NCBI GenBank assembly: GCA_910578745.1
Contig: CAJTSN010000011.1
Coordinates: 9,229-29,580, forward strand
Reading direction: 5' to 3'
DNA from: an uncultured Bacilli bacterium
Lineage (GTDB): Bacteria; Bacillota_I; Bacilli_A; RF39; UBA660
DNA length: 20,352 nt
Positions 5,240-12,867 of this stretch are shown one piece after another. A program made the position numbers and the translations under genes. Every line of letters starts with the position of its first letter. Position 1 is the first letter of the stretch. Under the pieces are notes generated by a model. It was not told the DNA's origin and searched no databases. It saw only the letters and a list, made by a program, of their open reading frames with translations.

Positions 5240-6108
5240 TGGGATTAGTTATATTTAGCTTAATTTTAACAATAATAGTTGCAGTGACTTTAGGAATAGG
5301 AAAAGCTCCAGATGAAAGCGATTGGATTATAGTGTGGAAACTAAGAAAAAGAATGCTATTGAGTTTATTATGTTTATTAACTATGTTGTTTGGTTGTTTT
5401 TCGACAATTAGAACTGGAGAAATAGGAATTAAAACTAGATTTGGAAAAATAATAAATAGTACTAAAAATGAGGGAATTGTTTTTAAAAGCCCATTTGATA
5501 AAGTAACGAAAATTAATATTAAAGTACAAAAATATGAAAATAAAGATGTATTATCAACTTCTACAAAGGATATGCAAATCGTAAATAACATCAAAGTTTC
5601 TATTAATTATCAAATTGATGGAAATAAGGTAGTTGACTTGTATAAAAAGGTAGGAACAGGTTATAAAGAAACTGTATTAGAACCAGCTATTCAAGAAACA
5701 ATTAAAGGTGTTATCTCAAAATATACATCAGAAGAGTTAGTTACAAAGAGAAGTGAGATATCACTTGATATCAATAATACTTTAGATGAAAGAATTAAGA
5801 CATATGGTATTAATAGCGTATCAGTAGCAATTAACAATTTTGATTTTAGCGAAGCCTATAACCAAGCAATTGAACAAAAAGCAGTATCCGAACAAAATGT
5901 ATTAACCGCACAACAAGAATTAGAAAAAGCTAAAGTAGAGGCAGAGAAAAAAATCGTTGAAGCAGAAGCTACAAACAAAGCGAATGAATTGTTAAAACAA
6001 AATGTAACTGATGAAGTGTTAATGAAACAATTCATTGAAAAATGGAATGGACAATTACCAACAACATATGCAGGCAATGACATATTAAAAATATTTAATT
6101 TAAAATAG
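5239..6108 (+). CDS. SPFH/prohibitin-family membrane protein
   Basis: 289 aa, GTG start overlapping the preceding TAG. Two N-terminal hydrophobic segments (about 2-20 and 38-55) anchor it. The SPFH (Band 7) domain spans about 55-215: STIRTGEIGIKTRFGKI, GIVFKSPFDKVTKI, QKYENKDVLSTSTKDMQ, INYQI, ETVLEPAIQETIKGVISKYT, LDERIKTYGI. A coiled coil (about 215-255; QQELEKAKVEAEKKIVEAEA) follows, the classic flotillin/prohibitin layout. Family members form membrane ring assemblies and modulate proteases such as FtsH. A phage copy next to terminase is unusual but complete; it could protect phage proteins or reshape the host membrane (inference). Confidence 0.9.
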   Translation: MGLVIFSLILTIIVAVTLGIGKAPDESDWIIVWKLRKRMLLSLLCLLTMLFGCFSTIRTGEIGIKTRFGKIINSTKNEGIVFKSPFDKVTKINIKVQKYENKDVLSTSTKDMQIVNNIKVSINYQIDGNKVVDLYKKVGTGYKETVLEPAIQETIKGVISKYTSEELVTKRSEISLDINNTLDERIKTYGINSVSVAINNFDFSEAYNQAIEQKAVSEQNVLTAQQELEKAKVEAEKKIVEAEATNKANELLKQNVTDEVLMKQFIEKWNGQLPTTYAGNDILKIFNLK

Positions 6109-6120
6109 AAAATGTAAAAG

Positions 6121-6158
6121 TGTAGCACTCTCTAAAGGGAAATAGAGAGAGTGATAAA
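6121..6158 (+). promoter_or_regulatory. TAGCACT hairpin leader element, copy 1 (before terminase)
   Basis: GTAGCACT opens a stem: 6126-6133 (CACTCTCT) pairs with 6146-6153 (AGAGAGTG), 8 perfect pairs around a loop containing AAGGGAA. The right arm is the only ribosome-site-like sequence before the terminase ATG (6159), so folding would hide it. The same design with a different stem occurs before three other structural genes. Confidence 0.75.
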
Positions 6159-7916
6159 ATGAGTTTAAAAGTTGGAGATAAAATACAACTTCAAAAGCAA
6201 GAAACATCATTAGAACAAACATTTAATGATATATTATCTGTTCTTAAATCTCCAAAAATTAAAGAAGCAGATAAATTGCAATGGTGCAATAGTGCTTTGA
6301 GTATTCTTGACGAAATGTATAAAAAAGATGAATTAGGCAGTGTTAAAGTAGCAAAACATAAACTAATTCCTATATTAGAAAAATTAGTTGAAGGGAGTTC
6401 TATTGAAAATATGGCTTTCTTTTTTGATTGTTATAAGAAGACATATTGTTTTTGTGCAAGACGTGATTTTGAATGTTTTGTAGACTACATCGAATGGAAT
6501 CAATCTAAAAAGGTGTTGGCTAATCGTAGGCAAGTATTAAAGCCATATGTAGATGCTCTAAATAGAATTGCTTTTGATGATAGATTGCAATATATCATTG
6601 TTTCCTATGCCCCATCAATGGGAAAATCCTATCTAGCTACATTATTTACAGCATGGGGTTATGGTTTAAGTATAAATAATTCGGTAATACGAATGTCTTA
6701 TTCTGATGAATTAGTACTTGGTTTTAGTAGAACAGTTAAAGGAATTATATCTGGTCCAGAATTTGCTGAAATATTTCCGTTGTTCAAGTTATATAATGGC
6801 AAGCCATTTGAAGTAGAAAGAGAATCTGACTGGAAAATCAAAAATGCAAATGTTCCGAAATCAAATCATATAGCTCGTACTCGTAGTGGTTCAACTACAG
6901 GTGAAAGAGCTTCATTTGCAATTATATTTGATGATATGACGAAAGGTGCAGAAGAGGCAAATAGTGAAAGCATTCATAAGGGAATATATGATAAATGGCT
7001 GACAGAGTGGTGGAATAGACGTGATGGACAAAGATGTAAATTCATATTTGTTGGTACACAATGGACACCAGAAGATATATTAAATAGAGTTATTGAAGAT
7101 AGAAATAAAGTGTCTTTGTTAAAAGAGACAGACAATCCATATGTAATGGAAAGTGAAGACCATTCAACGATAGTTATTCGTGTTCCTATGTTAGATAGTG
7201 AACATCAAACTACATGTCCAGAAGTATATCCGCAAGAAATAGCAGAGCAAATAGAACAAAATACAGACGCATTCCTATTTAGTTGCGTTTATCAGCAATG
7301 CCCTATAGCTCCTACAGGTCGAGAATTTGCATGGGAATGTATTAGAACATATACAAACGAAGAATTATTAAATGTAAATTTAACATCAAATGCAATGGCA
7401 ACATTAGATACAGCAAGAAAGGGTAAAGATAATGTATCTATGCCAATTTTTAAAAATGATAACAACGGAAATCATTATTTAATAGATGCTATTTATAAAC
7501 AGAAACCAATGGATGATTTATATGCCGAAATTATTGAAAAAATAATAGAAAATCGAATCACAACACTTGTTATAGAAAATAACATTGATACATCATTAAA
7601 AAGATTACTAGAGGATAGATTACATGCTAGAAATATATATTGGTGTACTATTATTGAGAAATATAATACAGTTAAGAAAGAGGAACGCATCAAGAATAAT
7701 CGTGGAATAGTACAAAAGCAAGTTGTATTTCCTGATAAGTCAATTGTCAGATCAAATACTGATATAGGAAGAATGATGGACAATATAACAAAGTATTCAT
7801 TTGATAAACCTAATTTACATGATGATGGTATTGATTCAGTTTGTATGTATGCTGGAGAAATTATATTTGGAAAATATGTTTTGCCAAAAGCGAAAGCATT
7901 CCGTAGAATTTTTTAA
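6159..7916 (+). CDS. terL: Terminase large subunit
   Basis: 585 aa ATPase-nuclease that cuts and pumps phage DNA into proheads. The Walker A-like loop is SYAPSMGKSY (149-158, K156), followed by SGSTTGERASF before Walker B FAIIFDDMT (253-261, D258/D259). A coupling motif is probably FIFVGTQWTPEDI. The nuclease half shows TLDTARKGKDN (D417), LVIENNIDTS, and HDDGIDSVCMY (D555/D559), fitting the acidic metal-binding residues of the RNase H-like fold. Length is normal for the family. No clear small terminase subunit lies upstream. A rho-independent terminator begins 5 nt after the stop, and a hairpin leader element precedes the gene. Confidence 0.95.
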   Translation: MSLKVGDKIQLQKQETSLEQTFNDILSVLKSPKIKEADKLQWCNSALSILDEMYKKDELGSVKVAKHKLIPILEKLVEGSSIENMAFFFDCYKKTYCFCARRDFECFVDYIEWNQSKKVLANRRQVLKPYVDALNRIAFDDRLQYIIVSYAPSMGKSYLATLFTAWGYGLSINNSVIRMSYSDELVLGFSRTVKGIISGPEFAEIFPLFKLYNGKPFEVERESDWKIKNANVPKSNHIARTRSGSTTGERASFAIIFDDMTKGAEEANSESIHKGIYDKWLTEWWNRRDGQRCKFIFVGTQWTPEDILNRVIEDRNKVSLLKETDNPYVMESEDHSTIVIRVPMLDSEHQTTCPEVYPQEIAEQIEQNTDAFLFSCVYQQCPIAPTGREFAWECIRTYTNEELLNVNLTSNAMATLDTARKGKDNVSMPIFKNDNNGNHYLIDAIYKQKPMDDLYAEIIEKIIENRITTLVIENNIDTSLKRLLEDRLHARNIYWCTIIEKYNTVKKEERIKNNRGIVQKQVVFPDKSIVRSNTDIGRMMDNITKYSFDKPNLHDDGIDSVCMYAGEIIFGKYVLPKAKAFRRIF

Positions 7917-7920
7917 TATC

Positions 7921-7950
7921 AAAAGTCCAATATTTGTTGGACTTTTATAC
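7921..7950 (+). terminator. Rho-independent terminator after terminase
   Basis: AAAAGTCCAA (7921-7930), loop TATTTG, TTGGACTTTT (7937-7946): 10 perfect pairs whose right arm ends in a T-run. It begins 5 nt after the terminase stop and should separate terminase from portal transcription, or be read through partly to set their ratio. Confidence 0.85.
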
Positions 7951-8125
7951 TTCATCACTAACAATATATTGGTATTTAAGATATAAATATAGTCGAAGGA
8001 CTTATTTTTTTCCTTGCAGGTCCTTTGTGCTATACGGGAGCATAACCGTAAATATATATTTTATTGTTGTGTTCCCACATTTTTATTTTTTGGGAATGCC
8101 AAAGTATGAAAAAAGTGGTGAAAAA
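7951..8125 (+). promoter_or_regulatory. Structured leader of the portal gene
   Basis: Non-coding stretch between the terminator and the portal ATG with three further stems: 7994-8001 with 8020-8027 (8 bp, one G-U; an alternative partner TCCTT at 8011-8015 competes); 8033-8037 with 8046-8050 (5 bp); and 8069-8077 with 8091-8099 (9 bp including two G-U). The competing pairings and T-rich stretch suggest attenuation or processing. No convincing promoter was found inside, though one would be expected after the terminator. Confidence 0.5.
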
Positions 8126-9685
8126 ATGCAAAATGAAAAAACAATATTAACTGAAATTTCAGTTGAAAACAACACAAATGCACAATTACCTACTAAAGAA
8201 CCATTCGCACAAGTTAAAGAAGATAAAAGGTTATATGGTAGAAAAATAATATATGCAGACTATGAACCAGAAGATATGAATGAACAAACGATTGCAGAAA
8301 TATTAAATGATATATTTAGTATTCATTTGCAAAATTCTAGAGAAATAGATTATTTGGAAAAATATTATAAGGGATTTCAACCAATATTAGAAAAAGTAAA
8401 AGAAGTAAGACCAACTATCAACAATAAAGTTGTTGAAAATAATGCTTATTTCTTAGTTGAATTTAAAAAAAGTTTTGTATTTGGAAAGCCAATTCAATAT
8501 GTACAACGTGGTGATGTTGCTAATGTAGAAGTTGGTGCATTAAATAGTTACATGTTAGCAGAGGATAAATATCCAAAAGACACAGAACTTGCAGAGGATT
8601 TATACATTGCAGGAATTGGTCATAGATTAGTTCTTCCAGATATAAATGAAGATAGTCCATTTAGTATAGAAAATTTAGATAGCAAAACTACATTTATTGT
8701 TTATTCAAGTAGTTTACCACATAAAAGACTATTTGGATGTACTTATACTAGAGGAGTTAAAGATACAACTGTAAGAGGTAATATTTATACAAATAACGCC
8801 TTTTATAAATTGACAAGTGGTAGTCCAAATATGGCATTTGATGTGAAATTTGTTAAATGGCATGTTTTAGGTGAAATACCTATATTTGAATATTATTTAA
8901 ACAAAGCAAGGTTAGGGATTATAGAAGTAGTTATCGACCTTCTAAATAAAATAAATAGTGTTACATCTGATGAAATAGATGGTCTTGAACAATTCGTGCA
9001 AAGTTTGCTTGTATTTATAAATCAAGATATTGATAAAGAAGAATTAGAAAATATGTTATATTTAGGAGCTATAAAGTTATGGTCACCAGAACAAGGAAAA
9101 AATGCTGACTTAAAACTGATTTCTAATGAAATAAACCATGCAAATACAAAGATAATTCACGATAGATTATTTAATACAGCTTTGAATATTGTAGGAATAC
9201 CAAAAAACAGTGATAAAGCTAGCGGTGGAGACACAGGACAAGCTAGATATTTAGGCGAAGGTTGGACAATGGCTGATGCAAGAGCTGATGGCGATGAAAT
9301 GGAATTTAAACGTTGCTCTAAACCAGAACTTAAGATGATACTTAGAATATGTCGGTTAGCACCAAATAGTGAAATTAAAACATTAACATTAAAAGATATA
9401 GACCAAAAATTCACAAGAAATAAATCAGACAATTTCTTAGTTAAATCACAAGGAATGATGAATCAAATTCAAAGTGGTGTATCGCCAGATGTTGCTATGA
9501 CAACAAGTGGATTATATAGTGATCCAAATGAAACATTTAATAAATCAATGGAATTTTATGGTGGCATAGAAAATTGGATTAAACTATTTGTTGGACAAGT
9601 AAATAAGCAATTAAATGAAAACAAAGTTCAAACTTCTTCAAAGGAACAGGAAGAAAATAGTGACGAGCCAAAAAAAGAGGAGTAA
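8126..9685 (+). CDS. Phage portal protein, SPP1 type
   Basis: 519 aa from ATG 8126, preceded by GTGGTG; the frame stays open upstream to 7934, but that part crosses the terminator and hairpins and its translation looks non-protein-like. The portal is the dodecameric ring at one capsid vertex through which DNA enters. Family features: YLEKYYKGFQPIL (about 76-88), RPTINNKVVENNAYFLVEF (95-113), and FVFGKPIQY (117-125), typical of the SPP1/gp6-like portal N-terminus; helical stem-like segments follow in the middle, and the C-terminus is polar and acidic-basic (NSDEPKKEE). No SPP1 gp7-like minor head gene follows; tRNA genes do. Confidence 0.93.
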   Translation: MQNEKTILTEISVENNTNAQLPTKEPFAQVKEDKRLYGRKIIYADYEPEDMNEQTIAEILNDIFSIHLQNSREIDYLEKYYKGFQPILEKVKEVRPTINNKVVENNAYFLVEFKKSFVFGKPIQYVQRGDVANVEVGALNSYMLAEDKYPKDTELAEDLYIAGIGHRLVLPDINEDSPFSIENLDSKTTFIVYSSSLPHKRLFGCTYTRGVKDTTVRGNIYTNNAFYKLTSGSPNMAFDVKFVKWHVLGEIPIFEYYLNKARLGIIEVVIDLLNKINSVTSDEIDGLEQFVQSLLVFINQDIDKEELENMLYLGAIKLWSPEQGKNADLKLISNEINHANTKIIHDRLFNTALNIVGIPKNSDKASGGDTGQARYLGEGWTMADARADGDEMEFKRCSKPELKMILRICRLAPNSEIKTLTLKDIDQKFTRNKSDNFLVKSQGMMNQIQSGVSPDVAMTTSGLYSDPNETFNKSMEFYGGIENWIKLFVGQVNKQLNENKVQTSSKEQEENSDEPKKEE

Positions 9686-9691
9686 TCCTCT
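9676..9691 (+). promoter_or_regulatory. 6-bp hairpin spanning the portal stop codon
   Basis: AGAGGA (9676-9681), loop GTAA containing part of the TAA stop, TCCTCT (9686-9691). It ends 5 nt before the first tRNA and may protect the portal mRNA end when the tRNAs are cut out. Confidence 0.4.
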
Positions 9692-9696
9692 AATAT

Positions 9697-9770
9697 GCTG
9701 GATTAGGTTAATGGTAGACCTACTGTCTTGTAAGCAGTATATGGTAGTTCGATTCTATCATCCAGCACCA
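9697..9770 (+). tRNA. tRNA-Thr (anticodon TGT), CCA encoded
   Basis: Cloverleaf found by hand: acceptor GCTGGAT/ATCCAGC with discriminator A and encoded CCA; D stem GGTT/GACC with GG in the loop; anticodon stem ACTGT/GCAGT and loop CTTGTAA giving anticodon TGT (codon ACA); T arm GGTAG/CTATC with loop TTCGATT. It serves an A-ending codon that AT-rich phage genes use heavily. Confidence 0.93.
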
Positions 9771-9771
9771 T

Positions 9772-9845
9772 ATTTCGATGATGTAATGGTAGCATAGCAA
9801 TCTCCAAAATTGCTTGTCTAGGTTCAAGTCCTAGTCGATTTGCCA
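9772..9845 (+). tRNA. tRNA-Trp (anticodon CCA) with a mismatched acceptor stem
   Basis: Anticodon stem GCAAT/ATTGC with loop CTCCAAA gives anticodon CCA (codon TGG). T arm CTAGG/CCTAG with loop TTCAAGT is perfect; D stem ATG/CAT has GG in its loop; CCA is encoded. The acceptor arms ATTTCGA and TCGATTT pair at only 5 of 7 positions, with two U-U mismatches (2-71 and 3-70). The tRNA starts one nucleotide after the previous CCA. It may be impaired or depend on processing. Confidence 0.82.
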
Positions 9846-9848
9846 TAT

Positions 9849-9925
9849 TGCTGATGAGTGAAACGGATAATCACAACAGGCTCATACCCTGTAAATAATG
9901 GGTTCGACTCCCATGTCAGCAACCA
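9849..9925 (+). tRNA. tRNA-Met or Ile2 (anticodon CAT)
   Basis: Acceptor TGCTGAT/GTCAGCA (one T-G), discriminator A, encoded CCA; D stem GTGA/TCAC; anticodon stem ACAGG/CCTGT with loop CTCATAC, anticodon CAT; T arm ATGGG/CCCAT. Pair 1-72 is intact, so it is not an initiator tRNA. CAT could also be an Ile tRNA with lysidine reading ATA, a frequent codon here; sequence does not settle this. Confidence 0.92.
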
Positions 9926-9928
9926 TAT

Positions 9929-10005
9929 TGGATAGTGGCCAAATTTGGTAAGGCTCTACATTTGGGATGTAGAAATTGCGGGTTCAAGTCCTGCCTATCC
10001 AACCA
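9929..10005 (+). tRNA. tRNA-Pro (anticodon TGG), CCA encoded
   Basis: Acceptor TGGATAG/CTATCCA perfect, discriminator A, CCA encoded; D stem GCC/GGC; anticodon stem CTACA/TGTAG with loop TTTGGGA, anticodon TGG (codon CCA, common here); T arm GCGGG/CCTGC with loop TTCAAGT. Confidence 0.94.
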
Positions 10006-10016
10006 TAAGTTAAATT

Positions 10017-10077
10017 TGCTCATCATACCGAGCATAAAGTGTATGACACACTAAAGTAGAGATGTGACTACTATAAA
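10017..10077 (+). other. Non-coding hairpin-rich leader of the scaffold gene
   Basis: Three small stems follow the tRNA-Pro gene: TGCTC/GAGCA (10017-10034), GTGT/ACAC (10039-10049) and AGTAG/CTACT (10055-10072). The stretch does not fold as a tRNA; it may be a processing spacer or a decayed tRNA. Confidence 0.35.
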
Positions 10078-10105
10078 AACATAATGTGTGGGAAAGGTTA
10101 TAGAA

Positions 10106-10735
10106 ATGAATGAAGTTATTGAAAACGTATTAAGCGATGAAACTTATACAACCAATGAGGAAAGAGTAGAAGCAATTAAGCAAGGATTAGCAACATTAGT
10201 TATTCCAAAAGATAAATATAACGATGTAGCAACTAAACTTAAAAATACTGAAACGAGTTTAAACTCTTTACAAACAGAATACGATGATTTCAAAAAATCA
10301 AAAATGACAGATGATGAATTAAGAGAATCAGAAAAAAAGCAATTAGAAGAGAGAAAAAATCAGTTAGCTTTAAAAGAAAGTGAGTATGCAGTAAGAGATT
10401 TATTTGAAAGTAATAATGTTCCAAAATCAAAATATGAAAAAGTATTAAAGAAAGTAGTAACATCTAATAAAGATAAATCTGTTGAAATTGCACAAACATT
10501 TATTGAATTGCTAAGTGAAACAGCAGATGAAACAAAAAAACAAACTGTTACAGATTTGTTGAATGATACTCCAAAACCTACTGTAAGTACTCCAAACAGT
10601 GGAACAGTAAGCAATTTAGATTCTTATAAGCAAAAATATGATGAAGCTGTCAAAAGTGGAGATTTCTTGTCACAAACTCAGTACATGAGGTTAATACAAG
10701 AAGAACAAATAAAATTAAATAAGTCAAATATTTGA
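10106..10735 (+). CDS. Capsid scaffold protein
   Basis: 209 aa from ATG 10106, chosen because AAAGG lies about 8 nt upstream (a GTG at 10088 is the other option). The protein is highly charged and helical: a coiled-coil region about 50-110 (KLKNTETSLNSLQTEYDDFK, LRESEKKQLEERKNQLALKE) followed by a helical tail ending SQTQYMRLIQEEQIKLNK, the layout of phage scaffolds (DUF4355-like). It directly precedes the capsid gene, the standard place. It would guide prohead assembly and then leave; no maturation protease gene is visible, fitting SU10/SPP1-type heads. Confidence 0.8.
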   Translation: MNEVIENVLSDETYTTNEERVEAIKQGLATLVIPKDKYNDVATKLKNTETSLNSLQTEYDDFKKSKMTDDELRESEKKQLEERKNQLALKESEYAVRDLFESNNVPKSKYEKVLKKVVTSNKDKSVEIAQTFIELLSETADETKKQTVTDLLNDTPKPTVSTPNSGTVSNLDSYKQKYDEAVKSGDFLSQTQYMRLIQEEQIKLNKSNI

Positions 10736-10740
10736 TAATA

Positions 10741-10793
10741 AAGTATAGCACTCATTGAAAAGGAAATAGAAAAACTTTAATGAGGTGAATATT
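10741..10793 (+). promoter_or_regulatory. TAGCACT hairpin leader element, copy 2 (before capsid)
   Basis: GTATAGCACT (10743-10752) opens a stem: CACTCATT (10749-10756) pairs with AATGAGGTG (10779-10787) with one bulged G, and an inner AAAG/CTTT stem can extend it. The loop contains AAGGAAA. The closing arm is the GAGGTG ribosome site 6 nt before the capsid ATG (10794). Confidence 0.75.
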
Positions 10794-11816
10794 ATGACAG
10801 AAACTGAAACGATACAAAGTTTCAACACATTAAATTATGCTGGATTATTATACACTAAATCAAATAAGAAAACCCCTTTCTTAAATATGATTTCAGGACA
10901 CAGAAAATATACCAATTCAGTAGAATTTATAACAGGACAATTTTATGAAAATGAAGAAGCAAAAATTCCAGAAATTAGCGAAACTGCATCATTAACTGCA
11001 CCAACCGCTTCATTTGTAACAAGAAGTCAAAAAACGAATGTTACTCAAATATTCCAAGAAGCAGTTGCAATTAGTTATGCAAAAATGGCTAACATGGGAA
11101 CATTAAGTGGAGTAAATATTGCGGGACAAGTAGCAAATCCACAAAATGAATTAGATTTCCAAGTTGCAAGAAAAATGGAAACATTATCAAGAAGTATTGA
11201 AAAAACATTTATACAAGGCAAGTATAATAAAGCAACAAAAGATAGCGAAGTAAACAAAACAAGAGGAATGAACGAGGCTATAGAGACAAATGTAATTCCT
11301 GCAGGGGATAAACCACTTGACATTTGGCTAGTAAATGATGCTCAACAAGCAATTTATGATAATCAAGGGGATATTAGCAACTTATACTTATGGACTAATA
11401 CAATTGGTTTAAATCAAATAAATGCGGATGCTTTAAAATGGGGGATGAAAATGGGAGAACCATATATGAGTTCATATGGTGTACAAGTATATGATTTAAT
11501 CTTGCCATTAGGGGTAGTCCATGTTGCATTAGGAGAATTTATTCCAAATGGAACTGCATTCTTATTCAATTTTGATGTGATTGGGCCAGTAGAACAACCA
11601 ACACCAAGTAAGGGGAACTTCTTCTTAGAAGAGCAAGCTAAAGTTGGTGCAGGAATTAAATATTTAATTCATGGAATGATTGGATTAGATCATGGTCCAG
11701 AATGGATGCATGCTAAAATTACAGGGTTAAAAACTACATTTGATAAACCAACATCAATAGTTGATGTCAATGTGGTTTCAGGTGGAACTTCAACAGCATC
11801 TGAAATATCAGGCTAA
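10794..11816 (+). CDS. Major capsid protein, SU10 type
   Basis: 340 aa from ATG 10794 (the GTG at 10785 lies in the ribosome site). Features of the SU10-like capsid family (DUF5309) are clear: VEFITGQFYENEEAKIPEIS (43-62), TASLTAPTASFVTRSQ (64-79), TNVTQIFQEAVAISYAKMA (81-99), GTLSGVNIAGQVANPQNELD (102-121) and RSIEKTFIQGKYNKA (133-147). The C-terminal half carries the P-domain-like segments and ends in a Gly/Ser-rich tail. It forms the icosahedral shell in HK97 fold. The leader hairpin may keep its very high output controlled. Confidence 0.93.
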   Translation: MTETETIQSFNTLNYAGLLYTKSNKKTPFLNMISGHRKYTNSVEFITGQFYENEEAKIPEISETASLTAPTASFVTRSQKTNVTQIFQEAVAISYAKMANMGTLSGVNIAGQVANPQNELDFQVARKMETLSRSIEKTFIQGKYNKATKDSEVNKTRGMNEAIETNVIPAGDKPLDIWLVNDAQQAIYDNQGDISNLYLWTNTIGLNQINADALKWGMKMGEPYMSSYGVQVYDLILPLGVVHVALGEFIPNGTAFLFNFDVIGPVEQPTPSKGNFFLEEQAKVGAGIKYLIHGMIGLDHGPEWMHAKITGLKTTFDKPTSIVDVNVVSGGTSTASEISG

Positions 11817-11844
11817 TAAAACTTTAATGTAAGGAAGTGTATTT

Positions 11845-12237
11845 ATGAGTCAAGAAGTAACTGAAATAGAAACTCCAATTGAACCACAAGAACCAATTGA
11901 AGAAGTAAGTGAACAAATAAAACGAATGCGACTAGAAATCTTAGGCGATGTAGCCGATAGCACAAAAGATGAAGTGTTTAAATTAAAACTAGATGACGCA
12001 GAAGTTGTGGCTCTAAATACACTTTACCCTTATGACTATGAGCAAAAAGAACTAGATAAAACAAATAAAAGATTAATGAATTGGCAAACTAGATGTGCAA
12101 TAGAACTTTATAGAAAAATAGGAACTACAAATGTTCAATCATATAGTGAAAATGGATTATCTGTTACATATATGACAGGCTTAATATCAAGTAGCCTTAT
12201 GAATGAGCTTGTACCAAAAGCAGGTGTTCCTAAATGA
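11845..12237 (+). CDS. Head-tail connector, gp6/gp15-like
   Basis: 130 aa; AAGGAAG ribosome site. After a Pro/Glu-rich N-terminus (1-22), the helical core carries ALNTLYPYDYEQKEL (56-70), NWQTRCAIELYRKIG (79-93) and YSENGLSVTYMTG (100-112), matching phage connector proteins (HK97 gp6-like) that bind below the portal; the family has 'Y.R.G.....SENG.s.sy'. Position right after the capsid gene agrees. Its stop overlaps the next ATG by 4 nt. Confidence 0.85.
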   Translation: MSQEVTEIETPIEPQEPIEEVSEQIKRMRLEILGDVADSTKDEVFKLKLDDAEVVALNTLYPYDYEQKELDKTNKRLMNWQTRCAIELYRKIGTTNVQSYSENGLSVTYMTGLISSSLMNELVPKAGVPK

Positions 12238-12617
12238 TAACTGAAATAAATGCAAATCCAAGTGAATGGAAAAAAGGTGTTTATATAGCAAGCAAAAAAG
12301 AAGTTACTTTAGATGATGAAGGTAATGAGATTGTTATATATGATAAACCAAACGAAAAACCATATAAATTCAATTATCAAACGCTTAGTGCTGATGCCGA
12401 TATTGCAGAATTTGGTGAGACTGCCAAGATAATGAAAAAAGCAGTTATTCCAATATCATATCAAGGTCAATTTAAAGAATTTGATAGAGCCTATCTTGAT
12501 GGAGCAACACCCAATGGAGAAGAAAATAATGGAGATAATGCAAATTATAGATTATTACCGCCAAGAGATGGTAATTCAGTTATAATTATATTTTTTGAAA
12601 AGCTTACAGGAAAGTAG
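12234..12617 (+). CDS. Head closure/stopper-like protein
   Basis: 127 aa beginning at ATGA overlap with the connector gene. Predicted beta-rich: KPYKFNYQTLSADADIAEFG (43-62), a shift into IPISYQGQFKEFDRAYLDGA, then RDGNSVIIIFFEKLTGK at the C-terminus. Order (connector, closure, gp10-like, terminator) and size fit a SPP1 gp16-type head-closure protein, but motif support is weak, so the call rests on position. Confidence 0.6.
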   Translation: MITEINANPSEWKKGVYIASKKEVTLDDEGNEIVIYDKPNEKPYKFNYQTLSADADIAEFGETAKIMKKAVIPISYQGQFKEFDRAYLDGATPNGEENNGDNANYRLLPPRDGNSVIIIFFEKLTGK

Positions 12618-12624
12618 GTGCAAT

Positions 12625-12867
12625 ATGTACAAATTTACAAATGGAATAGTATCATTCGATGAAAAAACAAGAGATAACTATTTAAAAGCAGGTTATAAAC
12701 TTGTAGAAATTGATTCTTCAGTAGAACATATTGATTTATCAGAGGAACAAAAGGAAATTCTAACAAAATCAATGGTAGAGGTATTGAATGAAAACAGTTC
12801 TAACAATGGAATTATCGAAGAAGAGTATACAAGAAGTAATACAAAGACTACAAAGAATAGAAAATAG
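12625..12867 (+). CDS. Small hypothetical protein in the connector block
   Basis: 80 aa from ATG 12625, with AGGTG 5 nt upstream; an in-frame ATG at 12595 lacks a site. The sequence YKFTNGIVSFDEKTRDNYLK then AGYKLVEID suggests a small alpha/beta start, followed by an acidic stretch and a polar tail rich in Lys, Thr and Asn (TRSNTKTTKNRK). No family is recognised. It overlaps the next gene by 80 nt in another frame, unusually long for this genome. Confidence 0.55.
   Translation: MYKFTNGIVSFDEKTRDNYLKAGYKLVEIDSSVEHIDLSEEQKEILTKSMVEVLNENSSNNGIIEEEYTRSNTKTTKNRK

Noticed and set aside
7934..8125. N-terminal extension of the portal frame
   Set aside because: It runs through a terminator and several hairpins, and ATG 8126 gives a normal portal length and start.
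10017..10087. Possible fifth tRNA
   Set aside because: Stems do not form an acceptor, anticodon or T arm; no TTC loop or CCA.
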